Shown piece after piece: positions 46,245 through 57,099 of a stretch of DNA of 64,000 nucleotides. Positions within the stretch are counted from its first letter, which is position 1. Every line of letters begins with the position of its first letter. The notes beneath the pieces were generated by a model that ran no database searches, was not told where the DNA came from, and saw nothing but the letters and a program-made list of their open reading frames with translations. A program made the translations under genes and the position numbers. Location of the stretch: contig JAIQDT010005783.1 in the NCBI GenBank assembly GCA_021521415.1, forward strand, positions 124,001 through 188,000, in the 5' to 3' direction. Origin of the DNA: Bidens hawaiensis. Lineage: Eukaryota > Streptophyta > Magnoliopsida > Asterales > Asteraceae.

Positions 46245-47367
46245 AATGTTCTTCTCATGAGTGTTTAATAAAGTGAGGTGAACTTTTGGACTTAAGCAGA
46301 GGGTTTTGAAAAGGGTTTTTCAAAGGTTTTCCATGGGGATTCTTCCCGCGGAAGTCCTTGTCACTTGCAGAAATGCCCGAGTTTCCTGCTTGGTCTTTGA
46401 GTATGATGCGGGTAGGCTGTAATCTCCTCGCACGTCAGGAGCGTTGAGTCCCACTTGTGTGGATTCTCCATTAGGTTTTGGTGGTTTTGAACATAGTGAT
46501 CAATTATGTTAAGACTACCAATTCCATCCTGGAGCTTCAAACAACGTAGTTCTCGACGTTCCCGCTATGCGGGGATGTTATTTCCGTTTCCGCAAGCATT
46601 GCCCAGAAGATCCTTCTTGTTTTCAATTCCCAGCGGAGCGCTAGGTATGTGAAGGGTTTTGCCTTAACACTGTACCTGCGCTCGTCTTACGGTTATTTTA
46701 CTTCCAAGGTATTCCTGGCGTCAATTCCCTGCCGGTGCTAGGTTTGTGAAGGGTTTTGCCTTTACACTGTACCCGCACCCGTCTTGTAGTTACTTGGTTG
46801 CCGAGGTACTTGGCTTCAATTCCCTGCGGGTGCTAGGTATGTGAAGGTTTTTGCCTTAACACTGTACCCGCATCCGTCTTACGGTTACTTGTTCGCCAAG
46901 GTTTTCTTGGCTTCAATTCTCTGCGGGTGCTAGGTATGTGAAGGGTTTTGCCTTTACACTGTACCCGCAGCCGTCTTACGGTTACTTGTTTGCCAAGGCT
47001 TTGGCTTCAATTCCCTGCGGGTGCTAGGTATGTGAAGGGTTTTGCCTTTACACTGTACCCGCAGCCGTCTTACGGTTACTTGTTTGCCAAGGTAAGGGGG
47101 GTATTTTCCCGCCTACTTTATGATCTTTTTGAATTTTGAATTTTGAAATTCGAAGAGTTGGTGGAAAGATAAGAACAGTCCAAAACTCTGAAACGTCGTG
47201 CGACGGTTTCTTCTGACTGTGTCAGATCGTGCAGGAAGTTATGGTGACGTGACAGTACATGGTCATTTCAGACGCTCTTTCAGGCGCGTGGGCGCGATTT
47301 TTCGTGCGCGTGGCCGCGAAATTAATGGTACGCGTCCTGTCAACAGCTGTTGCCAGCCTGCTCTTTG
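46245..47367. repeat. Non-coding block with a tandem array of about 93 bp
   Basis: Between the polypurine tract and the antisense gene's promoter. About five units of 'GGTGCTAGGTATGTGAAGGG' plus a 'CACTGTACCCGCA..CGTCTTACGG' block occupy 46625-47092. Two units of the same family occur in the third element (about 60990-61180). Confidence 0.85.
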
Positions 47368-47475
47368 CCACGTGTCATAGTTTCATTGCACCTTCGATTT
47401 CTCTCTCCTTCGCATTAAATTCACCGCATTAATTGCGATCACTATATAAAGGGGGAGAGGGTCATTTGTAATTCA
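47368..47475 (+). promoter_or_regulatory. Promoter of the antisense gene
   Basis: A G-box/ABRE-like GCCACGTGTC lies at 47367-47376 and a clear TATA box (CTATATAAA, 47442-47450) about 120 bp before the ATG. A CT-rich leader follows. Nothing in the LTR is needed to drive this gene, so it looks like an independent RNA polymerase II promoter carried inside the retroelement. Predicted from motifs only. Confidence 0.65.
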
Positions 47476-47572
47476 CATCTTCACTTCTCTTTCATCTCTA
47501 AGGCGATTTCTGGTGAATACTCTCTTATTCAGTTGAGCATTCCTCCGAAATCGTTTCTTCTTCCTCTGCAAT

Positions 47573-50500
47573 ATGTCTTCACATGATACTGAAGCTGTAG
47601 TCGATGATAAGAGTACTGCTGGCGAGTGCCAGTGTGCTCTGCCCGGCGATCAGTACCGGTATGTTGTTAGGAAGTTCATGCTCGATCCTCTCGAGCCTGA
47701 GTTTCCTGAACCCCATCAGACCGTGTACGATGCCCCCAGTGGCAAGATCGGGGTATATGCTGCATTCTTTGTTTATGGGAACCTTAGGTTCCCATTGACA
47801 AAGTTTGTTTACCGTGACCTCGAAAGGCACGGTGTTCATCTGACCGAGCTGCACCCAATGGCGATCGCGAAGATTCGCCACTTCGAGTGGGTGTGCCGGA
47901 TTTTGGGTGTTGAGCCCTATGTGGACCGCCTGATGACCTTCTATACTTGGAGGTGCATCCAGGGGTGGTACACCCTGACAACCCGGATCAAGGGTTTGAA
48001 GATTTGCGCGACCGAGCGCAGTCTCCGATCGTGGAAGCGGGAGTTCTTCTATATTTCTGCCCGCGCCGTCCCCATTGCCGTGAAGTTTAAAAATGGCCAA
48101 GCCATTCCGAGCCACCACGCCACCAACTACCAGGAGGCGGAATGGTTTGCGAAGATATCCCGGGTCCAATCTCCGGTTTACCGGTTTGCGGAGTCCGGGA
48201 TGGTGATGCTGGGGATGAGCCGGGTATGGAAGGAGGCGTCTCAGGTTCCCATCCTTCTCGAATACGGTTTGAACTCTACTCCTTATGGTATGTCTTGTCT
48301 TTCTTGCTGATATGAGTTTGTCTTCTAACTGTTTCTTTTCTTTCAGAGGGGAACAATTTGGAGTCGCTCCTGTACCCGCGGGAAGCTGACGATCCCGTGC
48401 GGGTGGGTACTCGTGCTCTTGACGAGAACGAGTTGCCCATCCTGGAGCAAACAGCGGATCGGTTTGTGGAGGTCTATCCGCTGGGCCACGAGATCCTGAG
48501 CCACCGGCGGCCAGGTAAGGCGTTATTCTCTCCTCCACCCCTCAGTGCTGTACCCGCTGCTGGAATTCCTGACATCCTGTCTTCTTCTGAGGAATCCGCA
48601 GATGGTCCTCCGTTAGTGCGGAAGAAGAGGGCTGCTGGCGGGAAAGGGAAGGAGAAGGCGGCCTCCACAGCCGATCCAGTGCTCCTATCTGACACTGAGT
48701 CAGATAGTGAAGAGTTGGCGGGGAACCCCGGTGGTGAGAAGACCACTGTTCCGGAGGCTACGACTGTTACCTCCGGAGAACCAATGACGACGACGGTGAC
48801 CGGCATCAAGAGACCGGCTCCATCGGGTTCGTCCCCGCCCTTTCGTACGTTCAAGCTCAAGAAAACCCGTAAGTACAACTCTTGGCTTTTATCTTCGTAG
48901 TTTAATATCATTTAACACTTATCTTCTTGTGCAGGCGTGGATGTTGACGCATTCCAGGGTGGAGCGCAGAGGAGTACCTCTCCGCCGATGACGGTAGGCT
49001 CGGTCAGCCTACCTGAGGCGACGACCCAGGCGCCTGCGCCTGTTTCCGCTGGATCAGTTGCTCAGTCCCTTGAGCCGACTGTTCCAGCCGAGATGACGTC
49101 ACCGCCGGTGGTAAGTGCGATTTTTACAGCATCTTTCACCGAGCCGGCGGTTACGATTGCTGCGGATTCTGCGGCAGCGACTGCGGCGGCTGCCACCATG
49201 CCCCCGCCACCGGCACCGACGGCCGGCCCATCAGGTACGCATGGGAGTACTCGCCAATCTTTGCCACCTTCCCATCTGCCTGACCTTTTGGATGGGTTTC
49301 CTTTAGGTTCAGGTGATGGGTTCGGCGGCTATCGGCCTGTTATAGACCCTACAGGTGCGTAGGGTTCCTTTGGTCCTTTTTCACTTTTATTTTTTATCAT
49401 CTTTTCCTAACTGCTTTTTTGTTTTTTGCAGTGTCGGATTCCAATGAAGTGTATGTTCCGCGATGGAACATACGCCGAGGAACAACCCTTCGTACCCCTG
49501 TGGAGTGCGTGGAATGGGCTCGCCACGCTGCTCCCCATGGTGCGTTGGGGGAAGCCATGGCTAACTACCAGGAGGGTAGGCTAACCAATGAGCTTCGGGT
49601 TCTCCAGGCCCGGATGCAGCCGCGCGTCGAGCTGCTTTGTCGTGAAAACGACAAGTTAAAAGCAGCTCGCGCCAAGGAAGTATCTCAAGCGCGGGCTCTT
49701 CGGGAGGAGAACCAAAAGTTGGCCGCAGCTGCTGCGGAGAAGGAGAAGGCCTTCAAGGCCCTCGAGGTTGAGGTTCAAGCGCGACTCGAGGCCCGCTCCA
49801 AGGCTGCCCAAGCTGTTAACGAACAGCTTCGGCTGGCTAAGGAGACTGCGAGGAACGCAACCGAGAGGGCCACCAAGGCTGAAGCCGTTGCTGAGCCTTT
49901 ACGCGTGGAGAACGAGGAGCTCAAGGCCAAATTGGAGGCTCTCCAACGTGCTCATGATGCCTTGGCGATGGAGGATGCCAAGAAACTTCAAGAGATCCTG
50001 GACCAGAGGGGCGTGCTTGATCACACCGAGCGGAAGCTTAAGGGCGTTGAAGAGGCTGCTGCAAAGGAAGTGCTACTTGCCAACCTTAACAAAAGCGAAG
50101 CCGAACGCGCCCGCACCCAAGCTCAAGCCGCCCTCCAAGAAGCTCTGGTTGCCAAGGAATGGCTTCTTCGAGAAGCGTTGCCTCAGGTATGTTTGGCTTT
50201 ACGTCTTCACGCTTTCCTTTGTACATAGAAAAGGTGTTTTGACACTTGTACCTTTTCTTATGTAGGTTGTGCATCGGGTCTTCTCAGAGACATCCTACGA
50301 CGATGCTATGAGCGCAGCCCTCAACGCTTCTCACGAGGATGGGGAACGGGTCGGCTTCCTGCTTGGTCTAGGGTTTGTTGAGAAAGGCATCCCGCCATCC
50401 AACTTCCCTTTGTACAATGTTGATACTGAAGCCATATATGACCAAGCAGTAAATCAATACGCCGCCTTCCCCCATCCAGTGGTGGAGAAGGTGAACCAAG

Positions 50501-50601
50501 TAGCTGCTGCTGATGATGGGTTAGCTATCCTTAAAGCCTTCCTCGAACCGCCCCGTTCTTCTGATGGAGCGGGTCCAAGTGGAAGCGGCCCTGAAGCTTG
50601 A
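47573..50601 (+). CDS. Intact intron-containing antisense gene of a Tat element (PF04195-like domain plus coiled coil)
   Basis: Exons 47573-48287, 48347-48868, 48935-49354, 49432-50186 and 50266-50601; introns of 59, 66, 77 and 79 bp, all GT-AG with exact phase, giving 915 residues. Residues about 25-190 resemble the Pfam 'putative gypsy type transposon' domain (PF04195): 'GVYAAFFVYGNLRFPLTKF', 'IRHFEWVCRILGVEP', 'WKREFFYI'. The middle is low-complexity Ser/Thr/Glu then Ala/Pro-rich. Residues about 600-800 are a long coiled coil rich in Ala, Glu, Lys and Leu. No enzyme motif is visible and the function is unknown. It is opposite in strand to gag and the LTRs, so its introns are not recognised in genomic RNA. 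Additional ORFs of this kind are known from Tat/Ogre elements. Confidence 0.88.
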
Positions 50602-51772
50602 TCCTGAAGATCCCTTCCCATTGCTAGGATAGTCTTGTACCGATGTATTTATTTTTTTTTCGTAGGCGGGTAGTTACCCGGCCATTCTTGTAATAATTCG
50701 TTTGTGAAATATTAATCTTTTTGCGTATAAGATTGTTATTTCCTTCTTTGGGTTTCTTGCTTTATAAACTTATGACTTGCATACTTAGTTTAAATTAGCA
50801 ATTTTCCAAGTGTAGAATAAGTTAACCTGTTGAACGTGGTTGATAATGGGTTAAAGTTTTGCTTCCTCTTTCGTGATTGTGCGGGTAGAACCGTCACTTG
50901 CACTTAGTAGGATGGCTAAACTTTAACCTTCATCTGACCTGCGTGTAGGTTTTCTTCATCTTTTGAGGATAAGTTAACCTTTGAACGTGGTTGATAATAG
51001 GTGTGAAGTTTTGCTTCCTCTTTCGTGATTGTGCGGGTAGTACCGTCACTTGCACTTAGTAGGATGGCAAAACTTTAACCTTCATCTGACCTGCGTGTAG
51101 GTTTTCCTCATCTTTTGAGGATAAGTTAACCTTTGAACGTGGTTGATAATAGGTGTGAAGTTTTGCTTCCTCTTTCGTGATTGTGCCGGTAGTACCGTCA
51201 CTTGCACTTAGTAGGATGGCAAAACTTTACCCTTATCTGACCTGCGTGTAGGTTTTCCTCATCCTTTTAAGAATTTTGTTTTGAACCGTTCGACGCGCGG
51301 TTGTCAATAGGTTAGTGTTCAGTTTCCTTTCATGATTCATGCGGATAGATCGGCACTTTCATTTAATGGGATAATTGAACTCTTCCCCTTTAACTGACCT
51401 GCGTGAAGGTTTTGTCCTGTTATTGGGTTTGTGCGGGTAGGACCGCCTTCCCACGCAACGACTTCACGTAATTATGCGGTGAAAGCCGGCATATTAGTGT
51501 TCAGAAAAGTAAAATCATCAGCTTCAATGTTCTAAAGAGAATCATTTCCATTAGAAGTGGCTCTTGGCCTTTTCTTTACAAATTGGAATTGATTTACATG
51601 CAAATTGTGTAAATGAGCTCCCTTCCATGATGGGATGGGAGTGCCATCGAGCCGATACGCACCTGGTTCGGGATCTCGTTCTTTACGCAGCATGTAGTCT
51701 CGACATTGAAGCTGGAACTTTTATTCGTGTTTTCCCCAGCTGAGGTTCTACACGCACCCGCCTGCTCAGCCT
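50602..51772. repeat. Non-coding block with a 152-bp tandem array, right arm
   Basis: Mirror of 42769-43939; array at about 50810-51440. It lies between the 3' ends of two convergent genes (antisense gene and gag), so it probably contains both polyadenylation regions. The G/C-poor stretch 50640-50800 with 'TATAAA' and T-runs is a candidate. Confidence 0.85.
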
Positions 51773-53227
51773 TTATTGCGCCACGAGGTGCGCGAGCGTC
51801 CCATCTCTGACAAATGCTTCGACCATGTCTTTTACGTCTATGCATTCTTCAGTGTTGTGGCCTTTTGTCTTGTGAAAGTCACAGTATTTGCTCCGATCAG
51901 CATCATGACGATGTCGGATTATTGGAGGCTTTGGCCACGGGAGCTCTTCAGTAGCGAATATCTCAGTGACGCTCTTGGTGAGTGGCGTCCATCTGGAGTT
52001 CCGGTGCGGATGTACATTATCCCTTCCGCCCAATCGATGTTGCAAGCCGGATGAGGTGTCAAAGTTTACCCTTGACTGCCAAATGCCTAGCTTCCGCTTT
52101 TTATTTAATCGGGCGGTGAGGACGTTGTCTTCTCTCGTCTTCTGAGTGTAGAGGTTTGTGCTCTGGGGGAGATCTCTACCCAGTTGCTTCTCCGTTTCCG
52201 CATAGCGTTTTGCTGCTGTCATGATGGCATCCCATGTGGATGGCATGCCATCTTTACCCGTTAGGGTGCGGATGAGCTCTGGGTCATGCGCGCCCTGGAT
52301 GAAGGCAGCGCGAACAAGATCTTCGCTGATATTGCCCAAACTTAGCTTCTTTGAGTTGAAGCGAGTGATGAAGTTTGGCAGAGATTCATCTTCTTCTCGT
52401 ATGCATTTGAGGATTGTCCATTGCTCCTCGGTATACTTCTGTTGCTGGCTGAAGTGTTGGCTAAACTTCTGCTGGAAGTCTGCCCAGTCGTAGATGTGGT
52501 TGACCGGTAGACGATCAAACCAAGCTCTAGCAGCCCCAACAAGCGTCATTTGGAACATGTAGCACCACGTGGGTTCCGTCCAATTGCTGACGGTTGCCCC
52601 TGCTATGAACCTGTTCAAATGATCGTCTGGATCAGATATACCGTCATATGTGCCTATGTTAGGCATTTGTTTGGCACTCTTTGGGGCGATTGCTTCCGCA
52701 ATGTCCCTTGCAAACTTGGACGTTCCTGCATTTGCAATGTTTGGTCTGAACGTTTTTGAGAAGTCTCGTGGACTTCCACCTGTGCTTTTTGGTTTGAAGG
52801 CTTGTCCAAAATGCCTTTTCGGTTGGGATTCCATTTCCTTACGCTTCCCTTTTGCCCTATGGCGAGGGTTCGCGTCGGAGTCGGATTCCTCCGAGTCATC
52901 CTCCCAGTATTCGAATTCGTCGGCCTGTTGTACGGAACGCAAGCGTTCGTTCAACTCGGCCTGGAATTCCTTTTGTCGTGCCTCCGCCCATGCCTTGACT
53001 TCATCGAGAGTTTGGCGGGGGAGTCTTCGTTTCTCAACCTGTGTATCAGTGGATCCCAGTAGGCGATCATTTACTGCACTTGCCCCAGCATGAGTAACTG
53101 GGGTAGTGTTCGTAAAATTTACTTCACTTGCCCCGGCTTGGGTAACCGGGGTAGTGTTTGTAAAAACTGTGTTACCGGTATTCCCCCCAGTAGCTGGGGT
53201 TGTGGTTACCGGAATTTCTCCAACCAT
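51773..53227 (-). CDS. Gag of the gag-only Tat element, right arm, intact
   Basis: 484 residues, same domains as the left-arm Gag: duplicated N-terminal motif, gag domain at about 180-310 and the CDFHKTKGHNTEEC knuckle. It differs from the left copy at a few residues: Gly versus Arg at position 3, Pro versus Leu in 'DRLPVNH', Gln versus Arg in 'SQQQKY', and Ala versus Thr near the end. Both copies are open, so loss of function is not evident in either. Expected to act in the cytoplasm in particle assembly, with enzymes supplied by a pol-bearing relative. Confidence 0.93.
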   Translation of the reverse strand: MVGEIPVTTTPATGGNTGNTVFTNTTPVTQAGASEVNFTNTTPVTHAGASAVNDRLLGSTDTQVEKRRLPRQTLDEVKAWAEARQKEFQAELNERLRSVQQADEFEYWEDDSEESDSDANPRHRAKGKRKEMESQPKRHFGQAFKPKSTGGSPRDFSKTFRPNIANAGTSKFARDIAEAIAPKSAKQMPNIGTYDGISDPDDHLNRFIAGATVSNWTEPTWCYMFQMTLVGAARAWFDRLPVNHIYDWADFQQKFSQHFSQQQKYTEEQWTILKCIREEDESLPNFITRFNSKKLSLGNISEDLVRAAFIQGAHDPELIRTLTGKDGMPSTWDAIMTAAKRYAETEKQLGRDLPQSTNLYTQKTREDNVLTARLNKKRKLGIWQSRVNFDTSSGLQHRLGGRDNVHPHRNSRWTPLTKSVTEIFATEELPWPKPPIIRHRHDADRSKYCDFHKTKGHNTEECIDVKDMVEAFVRDGTLAHLVAQ

Positions 53228-53276
53228 CTTTGTAGAAGTTTGAAAAAACTGGAGAAAAATGAAGTTCTAGCTTTAT

Positions 53277-53291
53277 GCACGGATGGCGCCA
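53277..53291 (-). other. Primer binding site, right arm
   Basis: TGGCGCCATCCGTGC on the minus strand, one base after the LTR end at 53293. Confidence 0.7.
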
Positions 53292-53292
53292 A

Positions 53293-54279
53293 TGAAGAAA
53301 CACTAACCAGACCCCGGACAGATTACTGGTAACCTGGGGGTTAGATCGATGTTTCCCACGAGGGGTTAGACCCTTGGAAGATGGTTCTTCTGATAACCTG
53401 CAAAACAGACACCGTGAGCTCGTCACGGAGAAGGGGGGGGGGGTTCCTCCTTGTGACCACCCTCCGGCGTGAGAATCAGACTAGATTGCTCTTTAAATAT
53501 AAAAGTATATTAAGAGATTGCTAGAGCAGATATCAGGTATAATATGATGATAATGTGATAAGATATGATAGGATGAGATGGTCATACCATTTGTGGTATT
53601 TATAGCCGAAGGTAGGTTTCCAAGGAGGTGTGGCCGGCTGCAACAGTGTTTCTGTTCCACCAACAGTGGCTTACGCACGTGCCCTGCTGGTAGTTGGTGG
53701 GTAGGCAGCGGCTGATAGTGACCAGGCCTGCTGTGTACTATTCCTTTTCCACCAACTGGCGGCTACGCACGTGGTATGGCAGTAGTTGGTGAGTAGGCAG
53801 CGGCCAATAGTGACAGTACAGGAGCATGTTGCTCGCCATACTGTTGTCAATAAGCTGTCGTATCTTTAGTCAGATCTTTTTCCCATACCTCGTCAGGTAC
53901 AGTACAGAAGATCTTCACGTATCGTACAGACTGGCTTATTTGGGCGGGAGTATTCCCCCTCCCGCCCTTGTGCGGGATTGTTCCCGGCTTCGCTCATTCC
54001 TTCAGGTGACACTGAGTGATTGAGAGCTAAGTGCCTTGTGCGTGTAGCCTTGCTGCGCGGGTGGCCTTCCCTGATGGCTTGTACCCGAGGCTGCGGGGAC
54101 AGGCGGAGTCCTTCACCATCGGGAGGCATTTCCTGCGGGACCAGCTTGCGTACTGCGCGTAAGGACGTCACGTCTCTGAGCATGGTTGGTCCTGCGGATC
54201 CAGTTGGTTTCTGCGCAGACGTCCCTCTTCAAGGTGAGTCTTGCGGGTCCAACTGGGCTGTGCTGGGACCTACACCTCA
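53293..54279 (-). repeat. 5' LTR of the right-hand element
   Basis: About 987 bp with TATA box at 53597-53604. The outer end reads TGAGGTGTAGG instead of TGAAGAGGTAGG, so the last bases are altered or lost. The next bases (AAATG) do not match CCGTT at the left end of the inverted structure. Confidence 0.88.
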
Positions 54280-54614
54280 AAATGTGTCACTGGTAAAATA
54301 ATTAAATAAGTACATAATTTTTAATGATGATAATTGGTAAGAAAAGAAGTGAGAGAGGAACCATGAAGTTGTTTAAACTTTAAGCATGAGTTAATTAAGT
54401 CAGGATGTTTTGTAAATATTGTGTATATATATATATATATCTATATTTTTTCAAGTTCTCATTATTAATGAATTTTTATATTAATTTGGTTAACCCATAA
54501 TCGGATACCCATAAAAAAAATTCAGGATCCATCATTACACAACATATGGATATTACATATGCATTATGATTTGTTCAAAGAATATTTTCGGTTTCAAACC
54601 ACTGAATTGTAAAA
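54280..54614. other. AT-rich DNA, no gene seen
   Basis: About 335 bp with a (TA)n run near 54425-54440. No coding signal. Confidence 0.5.
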
Positions 54615-54738
54615 GTTACGGTGCTAGACCTAGTCGGGGGGGGGGGGGGGATCTACTCCTACCGGACAGGGGTCGGCCGACCCCTGTCCGGTAGGAGTAG
54701 ATCCCCCCCCCCCCCCCGACTAGGTCTAGCACCGTAAC
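54615..54738. repeat. Perfect 124-bp palindrome with G15/C15 tracts
   Basis: Two 62-bp arms meet at 54676/54677 with no spacer and no mismatch: outer GTTACGGTGCTAGACCTAGTC, then 15 G, then ATCTACTCCTACCGGACAGG, with the centre GGTCGGCCGACC. Even the homopolymer lengths agree. The flanks differ (54605-54614 versus 54739-54750), and I see no clear target duplication. Confidence 0.97.
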
Positions 54739-54966
54739 GCTGTGAAAAAAATATAATTAGTGTTTTAATAGTGTTAAAATCATGATCGACTCCTGTGAAA
54801 TTTTGACGCCGACCTCTGTAGAATTTAGAAATCTGATGGGTAATGAAAGAAAAGTAGAAGAAAGAAGATAGTATGGCTGCAAATTTTTTTCCTGCTTGTG
54901 CATCGGTGGTTTCTGGATGAAAGTGAAGAGACTAATGTGGAAGTTCGAACTTGGAAGACGCCTTAA

Positions 54967-55337
54967 GGGGGTGTTTGGGATTCCGTATTTCCACCAACTT
55001 ATAACTTATAAACTTTTTGAAAAGTTAATAATTTGTAAAAGGTGTTTGGCAAACCATAAGAACTTATGGTTTTTCACTTATGGCCAAGGCAAAATAAGAG
55101 GGTTTTGAAAAGTTATGATTCTCTAACTTATTAACTTAAAAGATATAAGTTATATTCAAAAAGTTATGATTCTCTAACTTGAAAAGTTATATTCCCAAAC
55201 ACTCCTTAAAAAACAACTTATTAACATAAGTTAATCCAAACACTTTTATACAAACTCTTTTTCAAAAAGTTATAAGTTTATAATTCCTTTTCACATAAAG
55301 TCCTTTTGACTTAAATAAGGAATCCCAAACAACACCC
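54967..55337. mobile_element. Tourist-like MITE
   Basis: 371 bp with ends GGGGGTGTTTGGGATTCC and GGAATCCCAAACAACACCC and TAA on both sides (54964-54966, 55338-55340), the PIF/Harbinger target duplication. The interior is AT-rich with repeated 'AACTTATAACTT'-like words and no coding sequence. Confidence 0.82.
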
Positions 55338-55411
55338 TAATTGATATTTAATTATATGGGCTTTATTTTATTTTAGGCCTAGTTAATTCATTGGGTTTGA
55401 AAGTGTTTAAT

Positions 55412-56236
55412 TAGGGGTGTTCATGGTTCGGTTTCAAACCGCGAACCGCCTAAACCGATCATTGATTCGGTTTAACAGTCGGTTTTGTATTCTATTTTTT
55501 GGCCGGTCGGTTTTAAAACTTTCAAACCGTAACAAACGGTTTGGTTTGTGGTTTATACTGATAACCGGCCGTATAAAACCGGACCGGACCGCGAGATTAG
55601 GATATATATTTGTTTTTGAATATTTATATGTATACACACATATCTTAGGCTTAACTGAAAGTGGTCTATGTTACATGTGGTTATGCCTTGGTATAAATGG
55701 GTTAATGACACATATTACATTTATCCTTACCTATATTTTATTTATCCTTACCTATATTTTTTTAAATCCTAGCCGAGTAGTAGATTTGCACTTAAAAGAC
55801 CAAATCTTGTTAGGAGTTTATACTTATAAAATAGCTTATGTTATCATCCCCAAGTACACAAAGAATTCATTGAAAAATAATTTTTGTTTTGTGGTTCTAA
55901 AATGTTTAAATTAAAATGTATGGTAGTAAAAGTTTCATGTACGTCTACTGTTTATTATGGTAAAATTGTGTTGAAGACCTCACCAAAGCTACGATGAAGA
56001 GTTCAGCTTCATAATAGATCAGCAAAATAACACAACATTACTTAAATAAGTTTTACATCTTGCAAAAGGTCGAAAAAGTTCAAACCGTGAAACCAAACCG
56101 GAACTAAACCGTTATTAGCGGTTCGGTTTCAATTTACAACGGTTCGGTTTTGGTTTTCAATCATAGAAAATTGTACTAACGGTTTGGTTCACGGTTTGAC
56201 TGAAAAACCGTCAAAACCGGATCATGAACACCCCTA
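55412..56236. mobile_element. hAT MITE, 825 bp, perfect 8-bp duplication
   Basis: Ends TAGGGGTGTTCATGG and CATGAACACCCCTA; the octamer TGTTTAAT flanks both sides (55404-55411 and 56237-56244). Both ends carry clusters of 'CGGTTT'/'AAACCG' words. ORFs inside (e.g. 55417-55914) cross the terminal repeats and are not supported as genes. Confidence 0.93.
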
Positions 56237-56244
56237 TGTTTAAT

Positions 56245-57099
56245 AGAGGCATGCAGACTTTATTTAAATTTTTAAGATATCAAAATCTATTTTTTTGAAA
56301 ACGTAAAACAGAAAAACGAAATATCTAATTGTAGGTTTGTTTAGTTATTATTCTACTCAATTTAGTATTAAACGATATAAATTCTCTTGTTTCTCTATTG
56401 TTTATATTTTATTTAATTTTATTTATTGTCTTTTCTAATATTATATTATAAGTATTTTTTATATCTTACTTCTATACAAAAGTAAAAACAAATATTGATC
56501 TGTATATACGTCTAGCCTAGAGTTATATGACCCGAGTGGTACGGCTAAATCGGAACCAAAAAATTTATATATCGGTTTGACCTGACCCGAACCGCCGAAC
56601 CGAAAACGAGTTCTTTTGTTATAACTGGTAAGGACTAAAAAAATTTCCAACCTCTGTGAAAAGATTTAATAGGTCCGCCGTTGAACCTAGTTAGATGTTT
56701 ATTTTTTTTTTGAACGGTGACTTTCAAAGTGGTTGAATAATCAGCCACAGCTCTCGGAGAGAGCCCCAACCGCCCCACTCGGACCAAGACTATATTGTCT
56801 TAACCGGGCCCACGCTTGGCATCCGAGTTTGGCTAGGCGTTCCACGAGAAAATTTCGAGCCCCCTGCCACTTGACAGGAGTTGTCCGCCCACAAGAGCAA
56901 GCTCTCTGGGAAGAGACACTCTAATAGAAAACTCGTGTCACCATCAAGATTCGAACTTGAGAGACCAACCTTTAAACATTTTGGACAAACATTTTGAAAG
57001 TATGCAATATTATATAATCTAAATCATATATTTCACAAGTTATTTTTAGTACAACTTTAAACAACCAAACATTCCCTTTTGTTCCAACTTATATTAAAG
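56245..57099. other. Intergenic DNA, no gene seen
   Basis: A short AACCG-type degraded patch lies near 56575-56605, perhaps a MITE relic. The stretch 56725-56960 ('GGTTGAATAATCAGCC', 'GATTCGAACTTGAGAG') looks like a dispersed repeat but I could not classify it. Confidence 0.45.

Larger units (their letters stand above)
48938..54279 (-). mobile_element. Right-hand gag-only Tat element (5' part)
   Basis: Together with 45475-48937 this forms one minus-strand element: 5' LTR (53293-54279), PBS, gag, tandem array, antisense gene, polypurine tract and a truncated 3' LTR. No protease, RT or integrase is present anywhere between gag and the polypurine tract. It fits the class of terminal-repeat elements that keep only gag, with an extra gene. 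Confidence 0.88.
49067..54279 (-). repeat. Right arm of the 5.2-kb inverted repeat
   Basis: 5213 bp, reverse complement of 40260-45474. Arms are separated by 3592 bp (45475-49066). Confidence 0.95.

Noticed and set aside
47579..48538. A 319-codon minus-strand ORF opposite the antisense gene
   Set aside because: It is the shadow of exons 1-2; the plus-strand frame has matching splice phases and recognisable domain text.
40260..54279. The inverted repeat as a pure assembly or library foldback artefact
   Set aside because: The arms differ at several positions (gag residues, a nonsense change, C-run length) and the spacer and flanks are distinct. A read-level artefact would give identical arms. 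It still deserves a long-read check.
55417..55914. A 165-codon ORF
   Set aside because: It starts inside the MITE's terminal repeat and has no recognisable domain; the MITE boundaries with a perfect 8-bp duplication explain the region.
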